A DNA stretch of 64,000 bases from Niastella sp. OAS944 (GTDB lineage Bacteria > Bacteroidota > Bacteroidia > Chitinophagales > Chitinophagaceae), in NCBI GenBank assembly GCA_024809215.1, contig JANUBW010000004.1, forward strand, positions 62,001 through 126,000. Reading direction: 5' to 3'. How positions within the stretch are numbered: position 1 is the first letter of the stretch; the number at the start of each line of letters is the position of its first letter. Below, in pieces: positions 45,572-55,728 of the stretch. Under the pieces are notes generated by a model. That model worked only from the letters and a program-made list of their open reading frames with translations. It was not told the origin of the DNA and did not search any database. Both the position numbers and the translations under genes were made by a program.

Positions 45572-46525
45572 ATGCCCACCCAACTACTCAATTTTAAAGA
45601 CCAAAGCCTGACCGAATTCCCAGTCAGTATCCGAGAGAACAGCCAGATCACCAATTTGAATCTTGACAATAATAAAATCTCCTCCATTCCCGAATGGGTG
45701 TCTGAATTAACGAACCTGAAGGTTTTATACCTAAACAGTAACCAGATTGATAATATAGAGGCATTAACAATATTATCCAACCTGGAGGTGCTTCACCTGA
45801 ATCAAAACCGGTTACATTCCATCCCTGACAATATTGGAACTTTAACCAATTTAAAAAGTCTGTTTGTTAACGACAATTACATAACCAGCTTACCAGACAC
45901 GATTTGTAATTTATCCCAATTACGCAAATTGACAGCCGCCCAAAACGGGATTACAGATATCCCTTCAGGCATTGGGCAATTAAAGCAACTTGGAGTGTTA
46001 AATCTTTTTGATAATAAGATAACAACTATCCCCGAAAGCATAGGCGAGTTAAGCAGTTTAGACTATCTGCAACTAGGTAAAAATAAGATCAGCCAATTGC
46101 CGGAAAGCATTGGGAACTTACATTCGATAACTTCATTTGAAATTTTCTCAAATAAATTGAAGGACCTCCCACCCCAACTCAGTCAGTTGAAAGAACTGAA
46201 AAATTTCAATATTGGCGATAATAACATTACACGAATTGAAAATATTCCTGCCAATGTTCGACGATTGAGTATTTACGCCAATCCGGTTGATCATATCGAT
46301 CCTTCCATCATAAACAACTTCAAAGAATCGCAAAAAGACCCATACGATTACTTATTTATTGATAGCGAACAGGCAGCTGCGCTGAAACTTGAGAAGGACC
46401 AATTCGGTCTCCAACTCAAAATAACAAACCTCAATGCTCAAAAAATCTTTTGGCAAGATGAGAAAGACATGCCACCGGAATTAATTAAAAAATGGGAACT
46501 CAAAAGGATTATAAAGGACTTTTAG
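45572..46525 (+). CDS. Leucine-rich repeat protein
   Basis: The 317-residue protein is made of about ten LRRs of 22-23 residues from residue 5 to 245, with the consensus LxxLxLxxNxIxxIPxxIgxL: for instance LKVLYLNSNQIDNIEALTIL, LDYLQLGKNKISQLPESIG and LGVLNLFDNKITTIPESIG. There is no signal peptide, so it should be cytoplasmic. The C-terminal 70 residues are not repeats and end with basic KKWELKRIIKDF. The repeats serve protein binding; the partner is unknown. The gene stands alone between a divergent and a convergent neighbour. Confidence 0.9.
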   Translation: MPTQLLNFKDQSLTEFPVSIRENSQITNLNLDNNKISSIPEWVSELTNLKVLYLNSNQIDNIEALTILSNLEVLHLNQNRLHSIPDNIGTLTNLKSLFVNDNYITSLPDTICNLSQLRKLTAAQNGITDIPSGIGQLKQLGVLNLFDNKITTIPESIGELSSLDYLQLGKNKISQLPESIGNLHSITSFEIFSNKLKDLPPQLSQLKELKNFNIGDNNITRIENIPANVRRLSIYANPVDHIDPSIINNFKESQKDPYDYLFIDSEQAAALKLEKDQFGLQLKITNLNAQKIFWQDEKDMPPELIKKWELKRIIKDF

Positions 46526-46555
46526 CCCAATGTTCTACTCTAAAATCAAATGCTA

Positions 46556-47890
46556 TTATTTCAATATTATAGTCACCCTCCTATTTACCTGCCGGTTATT
46601 CGCTGAACTGTTTGGCACAATGGGGTCGCTTAAGCCGGCAGAACGCAGATGCATTCGTTCAGCAGCAATGCCTTTGCTTTGCAGGTAAGCAGCTACCGCT
46701 TTTGCACGCTCCTCGCCCACTTTTATATTTTCGTTTTCACTGCCTATGTTACAGGTATGTCCAACAATTTCAAGATGCGTAGCAGAATATTTATTAAGAA
46801 TGACAACCATGCTGTCAAGGTGTGGGTACGCCGTTTCGGGGATAGTTGTTTGCCCAAGAACGCCAAACGTAACAGGTTGTTTAAATACCGATGAATCTGC
46901 TTCCCTCATTGCCTGGTTAACGGGCGGTGGCGCCTGAACTATTTCCTCCTGTACAACTTGTTTTGATTGTTCCTGCGGCGTTGCCGGTTGTGCAGTTACC
47001 TGTTGCGCTACTTCCTTCACGGGTTCCGCACTGGGTTGTTGAACAGGTTTTCTTTTTTTGTGCTCAAGGCCCAGCTTAACCTGCAAACCACAGGCAAACA
47101 ATTTTGCATCACCGGTATTGCCAACACTAAATACGCCACCCGCAGGTGGATTAACAGAACCGGCCGAATTATACCCGATAAGTGAATTATAGCTGTCAGC
47201 CTTTTTCATATCGGTTAAACCCATATCAATATACACACCTGTATAAAGATGCATACGCTCGCCCAATTTAAAACTTATGCCGGTACTACCGCTAAGTGTG
47301 GCAGTAGGTTTTAACTCAATACTTCGGCTGCTTTGCCAATTATTTATGGCAGCAAAACCATGCTGAGGTACATTAAACACTTCTACATTATAATCGGGAT
47401 AATACCCTGATAAATTCAATTGCTGTGCTGTAGCTTTTATTTTTTCGTTGAATGGGAGTATGAACTTTGTGCCTGCGTTCAAATACCACTGGGTATTATT
47501 GCCAACCGTATGATAGTGCAGCATTACAGGAATGGCCGCTGCCAAAAAACATTGTTTCTCCGAGTAGCCAGCTGTGCTTATGTTATATTGAAATGCAGAG
47601 CCGGTATTATCAACCTGCCAGGAGGAAAAAGCGGCGTCGTTATGCAAAGTAGTTTTTGTATTGTAATAGCCACCGCCAATACCTGTTAGCAATCCAAAGT
47701 GTGCCGAAAGCGGAAAAATATACTGCACGCCTACACCGCCACCTGCCTGTGGTTTACTCTGGCTGCCGCCCGGGTTGTCAAATCTTAATCCCAGCATACC
47801 GCCATTCACTTCTATCCCAAATTCCTGCGACTGGCCATTAAATGAACACATCAGCAAACAAAATCCTATGATGGCTATTTTACTTGTCAT
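46556..47890 (-). CDS. OmpA-family outer-membrane protein
   Basis: The 444-residue protein has a signal peptide (MTSKIAIIGFCLLMCSFNGQSQ), an N-terminal beta-barrel (about 25-270) with porin-like strands ending GLQVKLGLEH, a Pro/Gln/Glu-rich hinge (275-330), and a C-terminal OmpA domain (335-444). That domain has LEIVGHTCNIGSENENIKVG, ERAKAVAAYLQSKGI and NRQVNRRVTIIL, which bind peptidoglycan. It follows the SBBP gene after 20 bp on the same strand, so the two are probably co-transcribed; OmpA/SBBP pairs are known around type IX secretion. Confidence 0.87.
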   Translation of the reverse strand: MTSKIAIIGFCLLMCSFNGQSQEFGIEVNGGMLGLRFDNPGGSQSKPQAGGGVGVQYIFPLSAHFGLLTGIGGGYYNTKTTLHNDAAFSSWQVDNTGSAFQYNISTAGYSEKQCFLAAAIPVMLHYHTVGNNTQWYLNAGTKFILPFNEKIKATAQQLNLSGYYPDYNVEVFNVPQHGFAAINNWQSSRSIELKPTATLSGSTGISFKLGERMHLYTGVYIDMGLTDMKKADSYNSLIGYNSAGSVNPPAGGVFSVGNTGDAKLFACGLQVKLGLEHKKRKPVQQPSAEPVKEVAQQVTAQPATPQEQSKQVVQEEIVQAPPPVNQAMREADSSVFKQPVTFGVLGQTTIPETAYPHLDSMVVILNKYSATHLEIVGHTCNIGSENENIKVGEERAKAVAAYLQSKGIAAERMHLRSAGLSDPIVPNSSANNRQVNRRVTIILK

Positions 47891-47910
47891 TATTTTCCTA
47901 TTATAACTGT

Positions 47911-50775
47911 TTAATTTACCAATGCATTTACAGTTGCCTTTTGCCCGTTGCTTAGTATAAGTGTAATGATGTATACACCTGCAGACGCCGGCAGCGATAC
48001 CTGAGTTGAGGGATGCACGCTTGTAAGCTGTTGCAGTATTACACCTGTATTATCGGTTATCAGCAAACGCGCACCCTGCAACGTTGCTTCACTATAATTG
48101 CAGGTAACAGTTGTTGTAGCGCCGCGGGTAGCCGGGTTGGGAAATATTTTTAATCCTCCTGCCACAGTGCTACTGCCCGTGCAGGTTACAGGACAGGTTT
48201 GTAACTGAGCGCCATTCTTAGCAGTAGCAAGCACATAATATAAACCATTTAAGGGCGCCGTTTCACTATACCAGGCGGTGGTGGCGCCAGCTACCGGTGC
48301 ACCATTTTTATACCATTGCCATTGTACATACTCTCCTGATCTATTATCAAACAAAAGCAGATCGTTAAAATGTTGTCTTACGGCAGATACCAGTTGGTAA
48401 TTAAGATTACTGGTAACCGGTGTTGCCGGTAAATGGTTGGCATCACCCGGTTGTTCCGCTGTTACAACCGTTGCGCCTGATTGCAAAAGCGATAATACAT
48501 TTCCACTTACTGTAGCAATACCGGTATTGGCTACTGTATAGTTTAAAGATAAACCGCTATTAGCTGTAGCCGTTAGCGGCAGTGTTAACTGTCCATTGCA
48601 GCCTACAGTAAGGTCCTGAAGCCAGGTTATTACTTGCGGCGCTTTGGTAATGGCAAGACTATTTCCGGTAAAGGTTATAGTATAGTTATTACCTGCGTAC
48701 AGCGTATTTCTATTGATGACATATGCGCCTACGTTCTCGCCGGCTACCCGGCTCAGGTTGCCAGTGATAATATTGCTATTATCGCCATTGGCAAAACCAG
48801 TGGCCATATAAGTAAGCACTGGATCGGCGGAGCCAAATACTTTTGTTTGCGCATTGGCACTAATGGCAAGTGCAGCAGGAGTAATGGTAAGATCATTGCC
48901 GGTGTAGGTGATTGTATAGTTATTACCGGCGTTTAGCGTATTCTGATTAATGGCATAAACGCCTACGTTTTCGCCAGCTACCCTGTTCAGGCTTCCGGCG
49001 ATAATATTATTATTGTCGCCATTGACAAAACCAGTGGCCGTATAAGCAAGCGCCGGATCGGCTGCTCCATATACTTTTGTGTGCGTATTGGCACTAATGG
49101 CTAGTGTAGCAGGAGTAATGGTAAGATCGCTACTGCCATAAGTGATCGTATAACCGGCCGGGGCAGTCAAAGAACCCAGTCCGATAGCATATGTGCCACT
49201 ATTTTCACCGGTAGCACGTGTAAGGTGTCCTGTTATACTACTCGCATTTTCACCGTAGGCAAAACCGCTTACCTGCCACGTAAGCAGGGGATCAGCAGAA
49301 CCATACACCTTTGTTTGGGCATCGGCAATGATGGTTAAATTGGCAGTGGGGCTAAACTTTGCAATAAAAATATCATTGTCACCCGCCGATACCAGATCTC
49401 CTGTGCCAGTTCCGGGATCAAAATCACCGGTTTCCTGAAAGTCACCGGTTATATATACATTGCCTGTTGCATCAACCGAAATAGATTGGCCATGATCATT
49501 ACCTGACCCACTCACATTTCTTGCCCACACCAGGTTGCCTGACGTGTTTAGTTTGGAAATAAAAATATCATAATCCCCCCCTGAAACAAGATTTAGCGTG
49601 CCCGCGTCGGGGTCAAAATCAGCCGTTCCCTCAAAAGTACCGGTTATATATACATTGCCTGAAGCATCTACAGTTAAAGAATTACCATCTTCATGACCGG
49701 CGCCGCCCATACGCTTTGCCCATACAAAATTACCGGCGGCATCCAGTTTTGAAATAAAAATATCAGTATTCCCACTTGAAACAAGGTTATAAGTGCCTAT
49801 GCCAGGATCAAAATCAGCCGTTCCCTGAAAAAAGCCGGTGGTATATACATTACCTGAAGCATCCACTGCCACGGAGTAACCAGCGTCATAGGCGCCGCCG
49901 CCCATACGCTTTGCCCACACATAATTTCCTGCGGCATCAAATTTGGAAATGAAAATATCCCTGTCATCGACCGAAGACAGATTTTGTGTTCCCGGGCCGG
50001 GATCAAAATCAACCGTATATTGAAAATAGCCGGTGGTATACACATTGCCTGATGCATCCACTGTTATGGAGAAACTCATATCACCACCTGTATTGCCCAT
50101 GCATTTTGCCCATTCAAAATTACCTGCGGCATCCAGTTTGCAAACAAAAATATCTCCTCCACCTGCCCCAGTAAGGTTATATACTCCCGGGCCGGGGTCA
50201 AAATCAACCGTTCCATTCATAATACCTGTGGTAAATACATTTCCCGAGGCATCTACCGCCATGGACAGCGCTTGTATACCACTACTACTCTTAAGGATTT
50301 TTGCCCACACCAGATTACCCGATGCATCCAGTTTAATAATAAACGTATCAAAAAAGCCGGTTGACGTAAAATTCAAAGTACCCGGGCCGGGGTCAAGATC
50401 AGCCGTTCCCCAGAACATACCGGTAATATATACATTGCCTGATGCATCCACCGCTATCGCTTTACTATAATCGCCGCTGATGCCGCCAATACTTTTTGCC
50501 CACACAAGTCGCCCCACGGCATCTAATTTTGAAATATAAACATCATTGGCGCCTGCTGAGACAAGGTTTTGTACTCCGGCCCCGGGATCGAAGTCAACGG
50601 TTCCAGTGAAATTACCAGTTGAATATACATTGCCTGAAGCATCGACGGTCACGGATTGACCAACATCGGCACCACCGCTGCCCATACGTTTTGCCCAGTT
50701 GTAAAAAGGTTGCGCATTAGAAACATAACCGGCTATCAATAAGAAAGCCAGAACGGATAATTTTATTCGTTTCAC
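47911..50775 (-). CDS. Secreted SBBP-repeat/MBG-domain protein with T9SS sorting tail
   Basis: The frame runs from 50856, but the signal peptide (VKRIKLSVLAFLLIAGYVSNAQ) starts at the GTG 50775. The mature protein has seven beta-propeller repeats of about 65 residues, each with WAKxxGG, VDASGNVYxTGxF, DFDPGxGT and DIFISKLDAAGN; seven repeats would close a propeller, and the DFDPG loops may bind calcium. Then come three MBG domains of about 80 residues (AxTKVYGSADP ... YTITYxGNDLTITPA), an Ig-like/PKD-like stretch, and a C-terminal sorting domain (GLKIFPNPA ... GVYIITLILSNGQKATVNALV) for type IX secretion. It should be a large cell-surface protein. It is cotranscribed with the OmpA gene. Confidence 0.88.
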   Translation of the reverse strand: MKRIKLSVLAFLLIAGYVSNAQPFYNWAKRMGSGGADVGQSVTVDASGNVYSTGNFTGTVDFDPGAGVQNLVSAGANDVYISKLDAVGRLVWAKSIGGISGDYSKAIAVDASGNVYITGMFWGTADLDPGPGTLNFTSTGFFDTFIIKLDASGNLVWAKILKSSSGIQALSMAVDASGNVFTTGIMNGTVDFDPGPGVYNLTGAGGGDIFVCKLDAAGNFEWAKCMGNTGGDMSFSITVDASGNVYTTGYFQYTVDFDPGPGTQNLSSVDDRDIFISKFDAAGNYVWAKRMGGGAYDAGYSVAVDASGNVYTTGFFQGTADFDPGIGTYNLVSSGNTDIFISKLDAAGNFVWAKRMGGAGHEDGNSLTVDASGNVYITGTFEGTADFDPDAGTLNLVSGGDYDIFISKLNTSGNLVWARNVSGSGNDHGQSISVDATGNVYITGDFQETGDFDPGTGTGDLVSAGDNDIFIAKFSPTANLTIIADAQTKVYGSADPLLTWQVSGFAYGENASSITGHLTRATGENSGTYAIGLGSLTAPAGYTITYGSSDLTITPATLAISANTHTKVYGAADPALAYTATGFVNGDNNNIIAGSLNRVAGENVGVYAINQNTLNAGNNYTITYTGNDLTITPAALAISANAQTKVFGSADPVLTYMATGFANGDNSNIITGNLSRVAGENVGAYVINRNTLYAGNNYTITFTGNSLAITKAPQVITWLQDLTVGCNGQLTLPLTATANSGLSLNYTVANTGIATVSGNVLSLLQSGATVVTAEQPGDANHLPATPVTSNLNYQLVSAVRQHFNDLLLFDNRSGEYVQWQWYKNGAPVAGATTAWYSETAPLNGLYYVLATAKNGAQLQTCPVTCTGSSTVAGGLKIFPNPATRGATTTVTCNYSEATLQGARLLITDNTGVILQQLTSVHPSTQVSLPASAGVYIITLILSNGQKATVNALVN
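49350..50710. repeat. DNA-level repeat of about 195 bp, seven units, coding for SBBP repeats
   Basis: The units share words such as the complement of GTTTACACACATTGCC-like CCTGAAGC-ATC-AC-G (minus strand GATGCTTCAGGCAATGT) at regular spacing. The repetition is strong at the DNA level and could recombine to change unit number. It is a coding repeat, not a CRISPR array. Confidence 0.75.
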
Positions 50776-50941
50776 GATTTGTGGTTTAGAGCGTGCATTA
50801 AAAGTATAAGCGGGGTTACAGACAGGCAAAAAAAGGGGCGGACAAAAAGCGGACAACCCGTCCCGTATTGCTTTTAACGGGAACAGACAGAATACTTTAC
50901 AATGAACAACAAATCATCTTATAGAAGGAATGACACTGGGA

Positions 50942-52696
50942 TCAATTGTTAAGATTACGTATATAAGCTTCCAGCACTTCATCGGTCTGTAGGTTCAGGC
51001 GTTGTTTCAGTCGGCGTTTCCCCCGGGTAACACTATCCTTACTTATGCCCAGGGTATTGGCAATTTGCTGATTGCTGAGGTCAAGATAAATTAAAGTAGC
51101 TAACCTTTCTTCTGCAGGCGTTGGTTGCGCAACCAGTTTTTTAAAGGCGGGAAAGAAATCAGGATAAGCCCTATAAAATTCCATGCGGAACTTTTCCCAT
51201 TCGCCATCTGTTAGCAGGGTGTATTGCAACAGGCTTTCAACAGCTGTATTTTTTTCCGTTACAGCATTCTCAGTTTGAATGGCCAACTCTTCTGTTAGCT
51301 TATCTATCAGATTATTTTTATCAATGATCTGTTGGGTAAATAAAGCGATCTGTTCTTTTGCTCTTTTAGACTCCATTTCAGCTACCTGACGCTTTCGTTC
51401 CAAAATAGCGGTTTTATACTTCTGCCGCCACAATTTTCTGTTGTATAAAAGCAGGGCAATTATAGCAAACAATATAATGCCGCCCACTATAAAGTACATG
51501 ATCAGGCGTTGTTGTCTGTTGGCAGCCCGGGCCGACTGCAACCCTGTTTGCATTTCTTCAAAAGTTATTTTGGCCTTTGTTGCACGAAGGTTGCTGCGGC
51601 TTGTAAATGCATTGAGGCTGTCGGAATGTCTATGAAACAAAGTGGAGTAAAAAAACGCACTATCAATTCGGCCAAGCCCGCTATAAGCAGCAGCAATGCC
51701 TTCGGCTGCTTTGGTGGCATACTCCATATTGTTTACCTCTTTTGAATTTGCCCAGGCATATGTTATTTTCCAGCAACCCAGGGCTAAGGCAAACTGATGT
51801 TGGGCAAAATAAAGATTGGCAAGAGCATTATTGGCAAGGGCCACATTGAATGCATCCACTACCTCACCACTTTTTAAAGCATACTCCTTGAGCATAGGCA
51901 GCGCCAGATCGTATTTTTTTTGCAGCGGCAGGTTTTCGCCGATATTGCCTTTTGCAATGATGAGCCATTTTTCTTTAAACCCATCAACAGCGCCGCCTGC
52001 ATCAGGTTTCAGAATATCTGCAAGCTTGTTATAATAGTACAATGAGCTGTCGTATAAACCCAGCTTTTTATAACTGGCCCCTATGAGGTCCAATGTAAAT
52101 ACGTCATTAGTTTTTACCGACAATGCTTTTTGTCCATATTCCAAACTTAACCTGTACTCTCTTGTTACATATAAGGCTTTGCACATATCGAACCACCGGG
52201 TGTTGATATTAGGAAAATGTTCAGCGCCTAACCGCTGCTGTAACTCCAACGCTTTAATACTGTAAAAAAGATAGTCTTCCACCCAGGCAATACGTGTACT
52301 ATGTTCAGCATAGGCCGAATACACTTCGCTTAGCAATTGATCATCATTTTCCTGGTTCGCTAATTGAACTGCTTTTTTTATAAGAGGAATGCCGGCTTCG
52401 CCTCCAGGATCAGCATCCATACATACAGCCCACCATGGTTCTTCAAGCAACATAAGGCGCACCTGTAACCGGGTATTGGCATGCTTATCAACATATGCAT
52501 GCATTTCCTCTATCAACTTTTTCCGAACGGCATCGGGTTGCTGATAGAAGTATTGAACCGATTCAAGATATTTCCGGGTTTGTGAAGTATCAGCCAATTC
52601 CCAGGCTTTTATCAGGTACGCTACGTCGGCATCCTGGGCTTTCACGCCTGCACATATAAAAGACAATAATGCAACAAGAAATAGAAATGGCTTCAT
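50942..52696 (-). CDS. TPR sensor with LuxR-like HTH (membrane-spanning regulator)
   Basis: The 584-residue protein starts with a signal peptide (MKPFLFLVALLSFICAGVKAQ). Residues 40-380 hold TPR-like helices (SLEYGQKALSVKTNDVFTLD, YDSSLYYYNKLADIL, ALGCWKITYAWAN). A membrane helix follows near 395-415 (LIMYFIVGGIILFAIIALLLY), then a coiled coil (KRAKEQIALFTQQIIDKNNL) and a C-terminal HTH with LSNQQIANTLGISKDSVTRGKRRLKQRL. This is the common Bacteroidota design in which a periplasmic TPR domain controls a cytoplasmic HTH. Located 167 bp upstream of the SBBP gene on the same strand, it could regulate it. Confidence 0.82.
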   Translation of the reverse strand: MKPFLFLVALLSFICAGVKAQDADVAYLIKAWELADTSQTRKYLESVQYFYQQPDAVRKKLIEEMHAYVDKHANTRLQVRLMLLEEPWWAVCMDADPGGEAGIPLIKKAVQLANQENDDQLLSEVYSAYAEHSTRIAWVEDYLFYSIKALELQQRLGAEHFPNINTRWFDMCKALYVTREYRLSLEYGQKALSVKTNDVFTLDLIGASYKKLGLYDSSLYYYNKLADILKPDAGGAVDGFKEKWLIIAKGNIGENLPLQKKYDLALPMLKEYALKSGEVVDAFNVALANNALANLYFAQHQFALALGCWKITYAWANSKEVNNMEYATKAAEGIAAAYSGLGRIDSAFFYSTLFHRHSDSLNAFTSRSNLRATKAKITFEEMQTGLQSARAANRQQRLIMYFIVGGIILFAIIALLLYNRKLWRQKYKTAILERKRQVAEMESKRAKEQIALFTQQIIDKNNLIDKLTEELAIQTENAVTEKNTAVESLLQYTLLTDGEWEKFRMEFYRAYPDFFPAFKKLVAQPTPAEERLATLIYLDLSNQQIANTLGISKDSVTRGKRRLKQRLNLQTDEVLEAYIRNLNN

Positions 52697-52827
52697 GGGG
52701 CGGTGAAATTATTGTAAAAACCGCCAGCTGGCCAATTTTGCCTGCGAAACCATCAACATTTTTGTGTAGAATCTGTTGTTAAAGTGAATCTTATTTAGAA
52801 TCGCTGTGTAATATAATGCACATTAAT

Positions 52828-52835
52828 TACCTTTG
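52828..52835 (+). promoter_or_regulatory. -7 box TACCTTTG of acnB
   Basis: It matches TAnnTTTG exactly and lies 27 bp before the ATG at 52863. Confidence 0.6.
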
Positions 52836-52862
52836 CAAACTAGCATCAAAAAAGAAAATCAT

Positions 52863-55655
52863 ATGAGCCGTTATAATGAGTACCTTAAGGAAATTGAAGA
52901 AAGAAAAGGTCAGGACCTTCACCCGAAGCCGATCGACGGTGCCGAATTGCTAAGTGAGATCATTGCGCAAATAAAAGACCCCCAAAATGCGCACCGGAAA
53001 GATTCGCTCAATTTCTTTATTTATAATGTGTTGCCCGGCACTACGAGTGCCGCAGGTGTAAAAGCCAAGTTTTTAAAAGAGATCATTCTTGGCACTTCCA
53101 AGGTTGAAGAAATTACACCCGCTTTTGCTTTTGAGCTATTATCACACATGAAGGGCGGCCCTTCAATTGAAGTATTGCTGGACCTGGCCCTGGGCAATGA
53201 TGCCGCAATAGCCAAAGAAGCCGCAAAAGTGTTAAAAACACAGGTATTCCTCTATGATGCCGATACAGACCGCCTGAAAGAGGCTTTCAAAAACGATAAT
53301 AAAATAGCCAGAGAGATACTTGAAAGCTACGCCAAGGCTGAGTTTTTCACAAAACTGCCCGAGGTTCCTGAAGAAATTAAGATAGTAACCTTTATAGCTG
53401 GCGAGGGTGATATTTCAACCGATTTGCTGTCACCGGGTAACCAGGCCCACTCCCGTTCAGACCGTGAATTGCACGGAAAATGCATGATCACGCCAAAAGC
53501 ACAAGCTGAGATCAAGGCGCTTCAGGCACAACATCCTGACAAAAGCGTTATGTTGATCGCCGAAAAAGGCACCATGGGCGTGGGCTCATCAAGAATGTCG
53601 GGCGTAAACAATGTGGCACTTTGGACAGGTAAACAAGCAAGCCCTTATGTTCCATTTGTTAATATTGCCCCCATTGTAGGTGGTACAAACGGAATTTCTC
53701 CCATCTTCCTTACCACCGTTGACGTTACCGGCGGTATTGGAATTGACCTCAAAAACTGGGTGAAAAAGGTTGACGCGGATGGCAAAATTGTTCGCGATGA
53801 AAATAATGAACCTATTCTTGAGGAAGTTTATTCTGTTGCTACCGGCACTGTTCTTACCATCAATACCAAGACAAAGAAATTATATAATGGCGACCGGGAA
53901 CTGATTGACATTTCCAAGGCGCTTACCCCCCAGAAGAAGGAATTTATCAGGGCTGGCGGTTCATACGCTATCGTATTTGGTAAAAAGATCCAAACGATCG
54001 CAGCGAAACTCTTAGGCATTGAACCTACTCCTGTATTTGCTCCTTCAAAAGAAATTTCTCATGAGGGTCAGGGTTTAACAGCAGTAGAAAAGATCTTTAA
54101 CAGAAATGCTGTTGGCACTACGCCCGGTAAAGTATTACACGCCGGTTCAGATGTTCGTGTTGAAGTGAACATCGTAGGTTCTCAGGATACCACCGGTCTT
54201 ATGACCGCTCAGGAACTGGAATCTATGGCAGCCACTGTGATCTCGCCAATTGTTGACGGTGCTTACCAATCAGGTTGTCACACTGCTTCGGTATGGGATA
54301 AAAAAGCGCAGGCAAATATTCCAAAACTCATGAAGTTCATGAATGATTTTGGTTTGATCACTGCCCGTGACCCCAAAGGCGAATATCATTCCATGACGGA
54401 TGTAATTCACAAAGTACTCAACGATATTACAGTAGATGAGTGGGCGATCATCATTGGTGGTGATTCTCATACAAGAATGTCGAAAGGTGTTGCATTTGGA
54501 GCCGACTCAGGTACCGTTGCGCTGGCGCTGGCTACCGGTGAAGCATCAATGCCAATTCCGGAATCTGTGAAAGTAACCTTCAAAGGCGAAATGAAAGATC
54601 ACATGGATTTCCGTGATGTTGTACACGCTACCCAGGCGCAAATGCTGCAGAAATTTGGCGGCGAGAACGTATTCCAGGGTAGAATTATTGAAGTGCACAT
54701 TGGAACACTTCCTGCTGACCAGGCGTTTACCTTTACAGACTGGACTGCAGAAATGAAAGCAAAAGCTTCTATCTGTATTTCTGAAGACGACACGCTGATC
54801 AAATCACTGGAAATTGCAAAAGGCAGGATCCAGATCATGATCGACAAGGGCATGGATAACAGCAGACAGGTTCTTCAGGGTTTGATCAATAGAGCCGACA
54901 AAAGGATCGCAGAAATTAAATCAGGTGAAAAACCTGCTTTAACACCAGATGCAAATGCGAAGTATTATGCTGAAGTGGTAGTTGATCTGGATGCGATCGC
55001 AGAACCAATGATCGCAGACCCCGATGTTAATAATGCAGACGTTTCTAAACGCTATACCCACGATACCATTCGTGCAATCTCTTACTATAAGGGCGAGAAA
55101 AAAGTGGACCTCGGTTTCGTAGGATCCTGCATGGTGCACAAAGGCGACTTGAAAATTGTTTCTCAAATGCTCAAGAACCTCGAGAAACAACAAGGTAAAG
55201 TTGAGTTTCGTGCACCGCTTGTAGTAGCAGCGCCAACTTACAATATCATCGATGAACTCAAGGCTGAAGGCGATTGGGAAATATTGCAGAAGTATTCTGG
55301 TTTTGAATTCAATGATGATGCACCGAAAGGCGCGGCACGTACCGAATACGAAAACATGATGTACCTCGAGCGTCCAGGTTGTAACCTTTGTATGGGTAAC
55401 CAGGAAAAAGCAGCTAAAGGCGATACGGTAATGGCAACTTCTACCCGTCTTTTCCAGGGAAGAGTTGTTGAAGATTCAGAACGCAAAAAAGGAGAATCGC
55501 TTCTTGCGTCAACACCAGTAGTTGTTCTTTCTGCAATCCTCGGAAGAATTCCTAACATGAATGAATATAAAGAGGCAGTAGTGGGTATCGATTTAACCAA
55601 GTTCGCACCTCCTCTTAAGAACTTAACTTCAAGCAAAGACAGTCTTACTTACTAA
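52863..55655 (+). CDS. acnB: Aconitate hydratase B
   Basis: The ATG at 52863 (MSRYNEYLKEIEERKGQDLHP) is the family start; the frame is open ten codons further. The 930-residue protein has the AcnB order: N-terminal HEAT-like domain (1-160), swivel domain (170-390, with MLIAEKGTMGVGSSRMSG), and the catalytic domains. Cluster ligands are the Cys in YQSGCHTASVW and the pair in ERPGCNLCMGNQEK; IIGGDSHTRMSKG and ATSTRLFQGRV are active-site strings. It interconverts citrate and isocitrate in the TCA cycle, together with the sdh genes of this window, and may also act on 2-methylisocitrate. It has its own promoter and terminator. Confidence 0.95.
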   Translation: MSRYNEYLKEIEERKGQDLHPKPIDGAELLSEIIAQIKDPQNAHRKDSLNFFIYNVLPGTTSAAGVKAKFLKEIILGTSKVEEITPAFAFELLSHMKGGPSIEVLLDLALGNDAAIAKEAAKVLKTQVFLYDADTDRLKEAFKNDNKIAREILESYAKAEFFTKLPEVPEEIKIVTFIAGEGDISTDLLSPGNQAHSRSDRELHGKCMITPKAQAEIKALQAQHPDKSVMLIAEKGTMGVGSSRMSGVNNVALWTGKQASPYVPFVNIAPIVGGTNGISPIFLTTVDVTGGIGIDLKNWVKKVDADGKIVRDENNEPILEEVYSVATGTVLTINTKTKKLYNGDRELIDISKALTPQKKEFIRAGGSYAIVFGKKIQTIAAKLLGIEPTPVFAPSKEISHEGQGLTAVEKIFNRNAVGTTPGKVLHAGSDVRVEVNIVGSQDTTGLMTAQELESMAATVISPIVDGAYQSGCHTASVWDKKAQANIPKLMKFMNDFGLITARDPKGEYHSMTDVIHKVLNDITVDEWAIIIGGDSHTRMSKGVAFGADSGTVALALATGEASMPIPESVKVTFKGEMKDHMDFRDVVHATQAQMLQKFGGENVFQGRIIEVHIGTLPADQAFTFTDWTAEMKAKASICISEDDTLIKSLEIAKGRIQIMIDKGMDNSRQVLQGLINRADKRIAEIKSGEKPALTPDANAKYYAEVVVDLDAIAEPMIADPDVNNADVSKRYTHDTIRAISYYKGEKKVDLGFVGSCMVHKGDLKIVSQMLKNLEKQQGKVEFRAPLVVAAPTYNIIDELKAEGDWEILQKYSGFEFNDDAPKGAARTEYENMMYLERPGCNLCMGNQEKAAKGDTVMATSTRLFQGRVVEDSERKKGESLLASTPVVVLSAILGRIPNMNEYKEAVVGIDLTKFAPPLKNLTSSKDSLTY

Positions 55656-55671
55656 GACTTAAAATTGATAA

Positions 55672-55712
55672 AAACAAAAGGCTTCCCGATGCATGGGAGG
55701 CCTTTTGTTTTT
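55672..55712 (+). terminator. Terminator of acnB
   Basis: AACAAAAGGCTTCCC and GGGAGGCCTTTTGTT form a long imperfect stem around GATGCAT, with T-run afterwards. It can also serve the convergent gene. Confidence 0.75.
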
Positions 55713-55728
55713 TAGGGAAGTTATTTGG

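Noticed and set aside
49350-50710. Regular repeats that might be a CRISPR array
   Set aside because: The period is about 195 bp and the units encode protein repeats in one open frame.
53021-55636. Minus-strand frames inside acnB
   Set aside because: Mirror frames of a highly conserved gene; no independent support.
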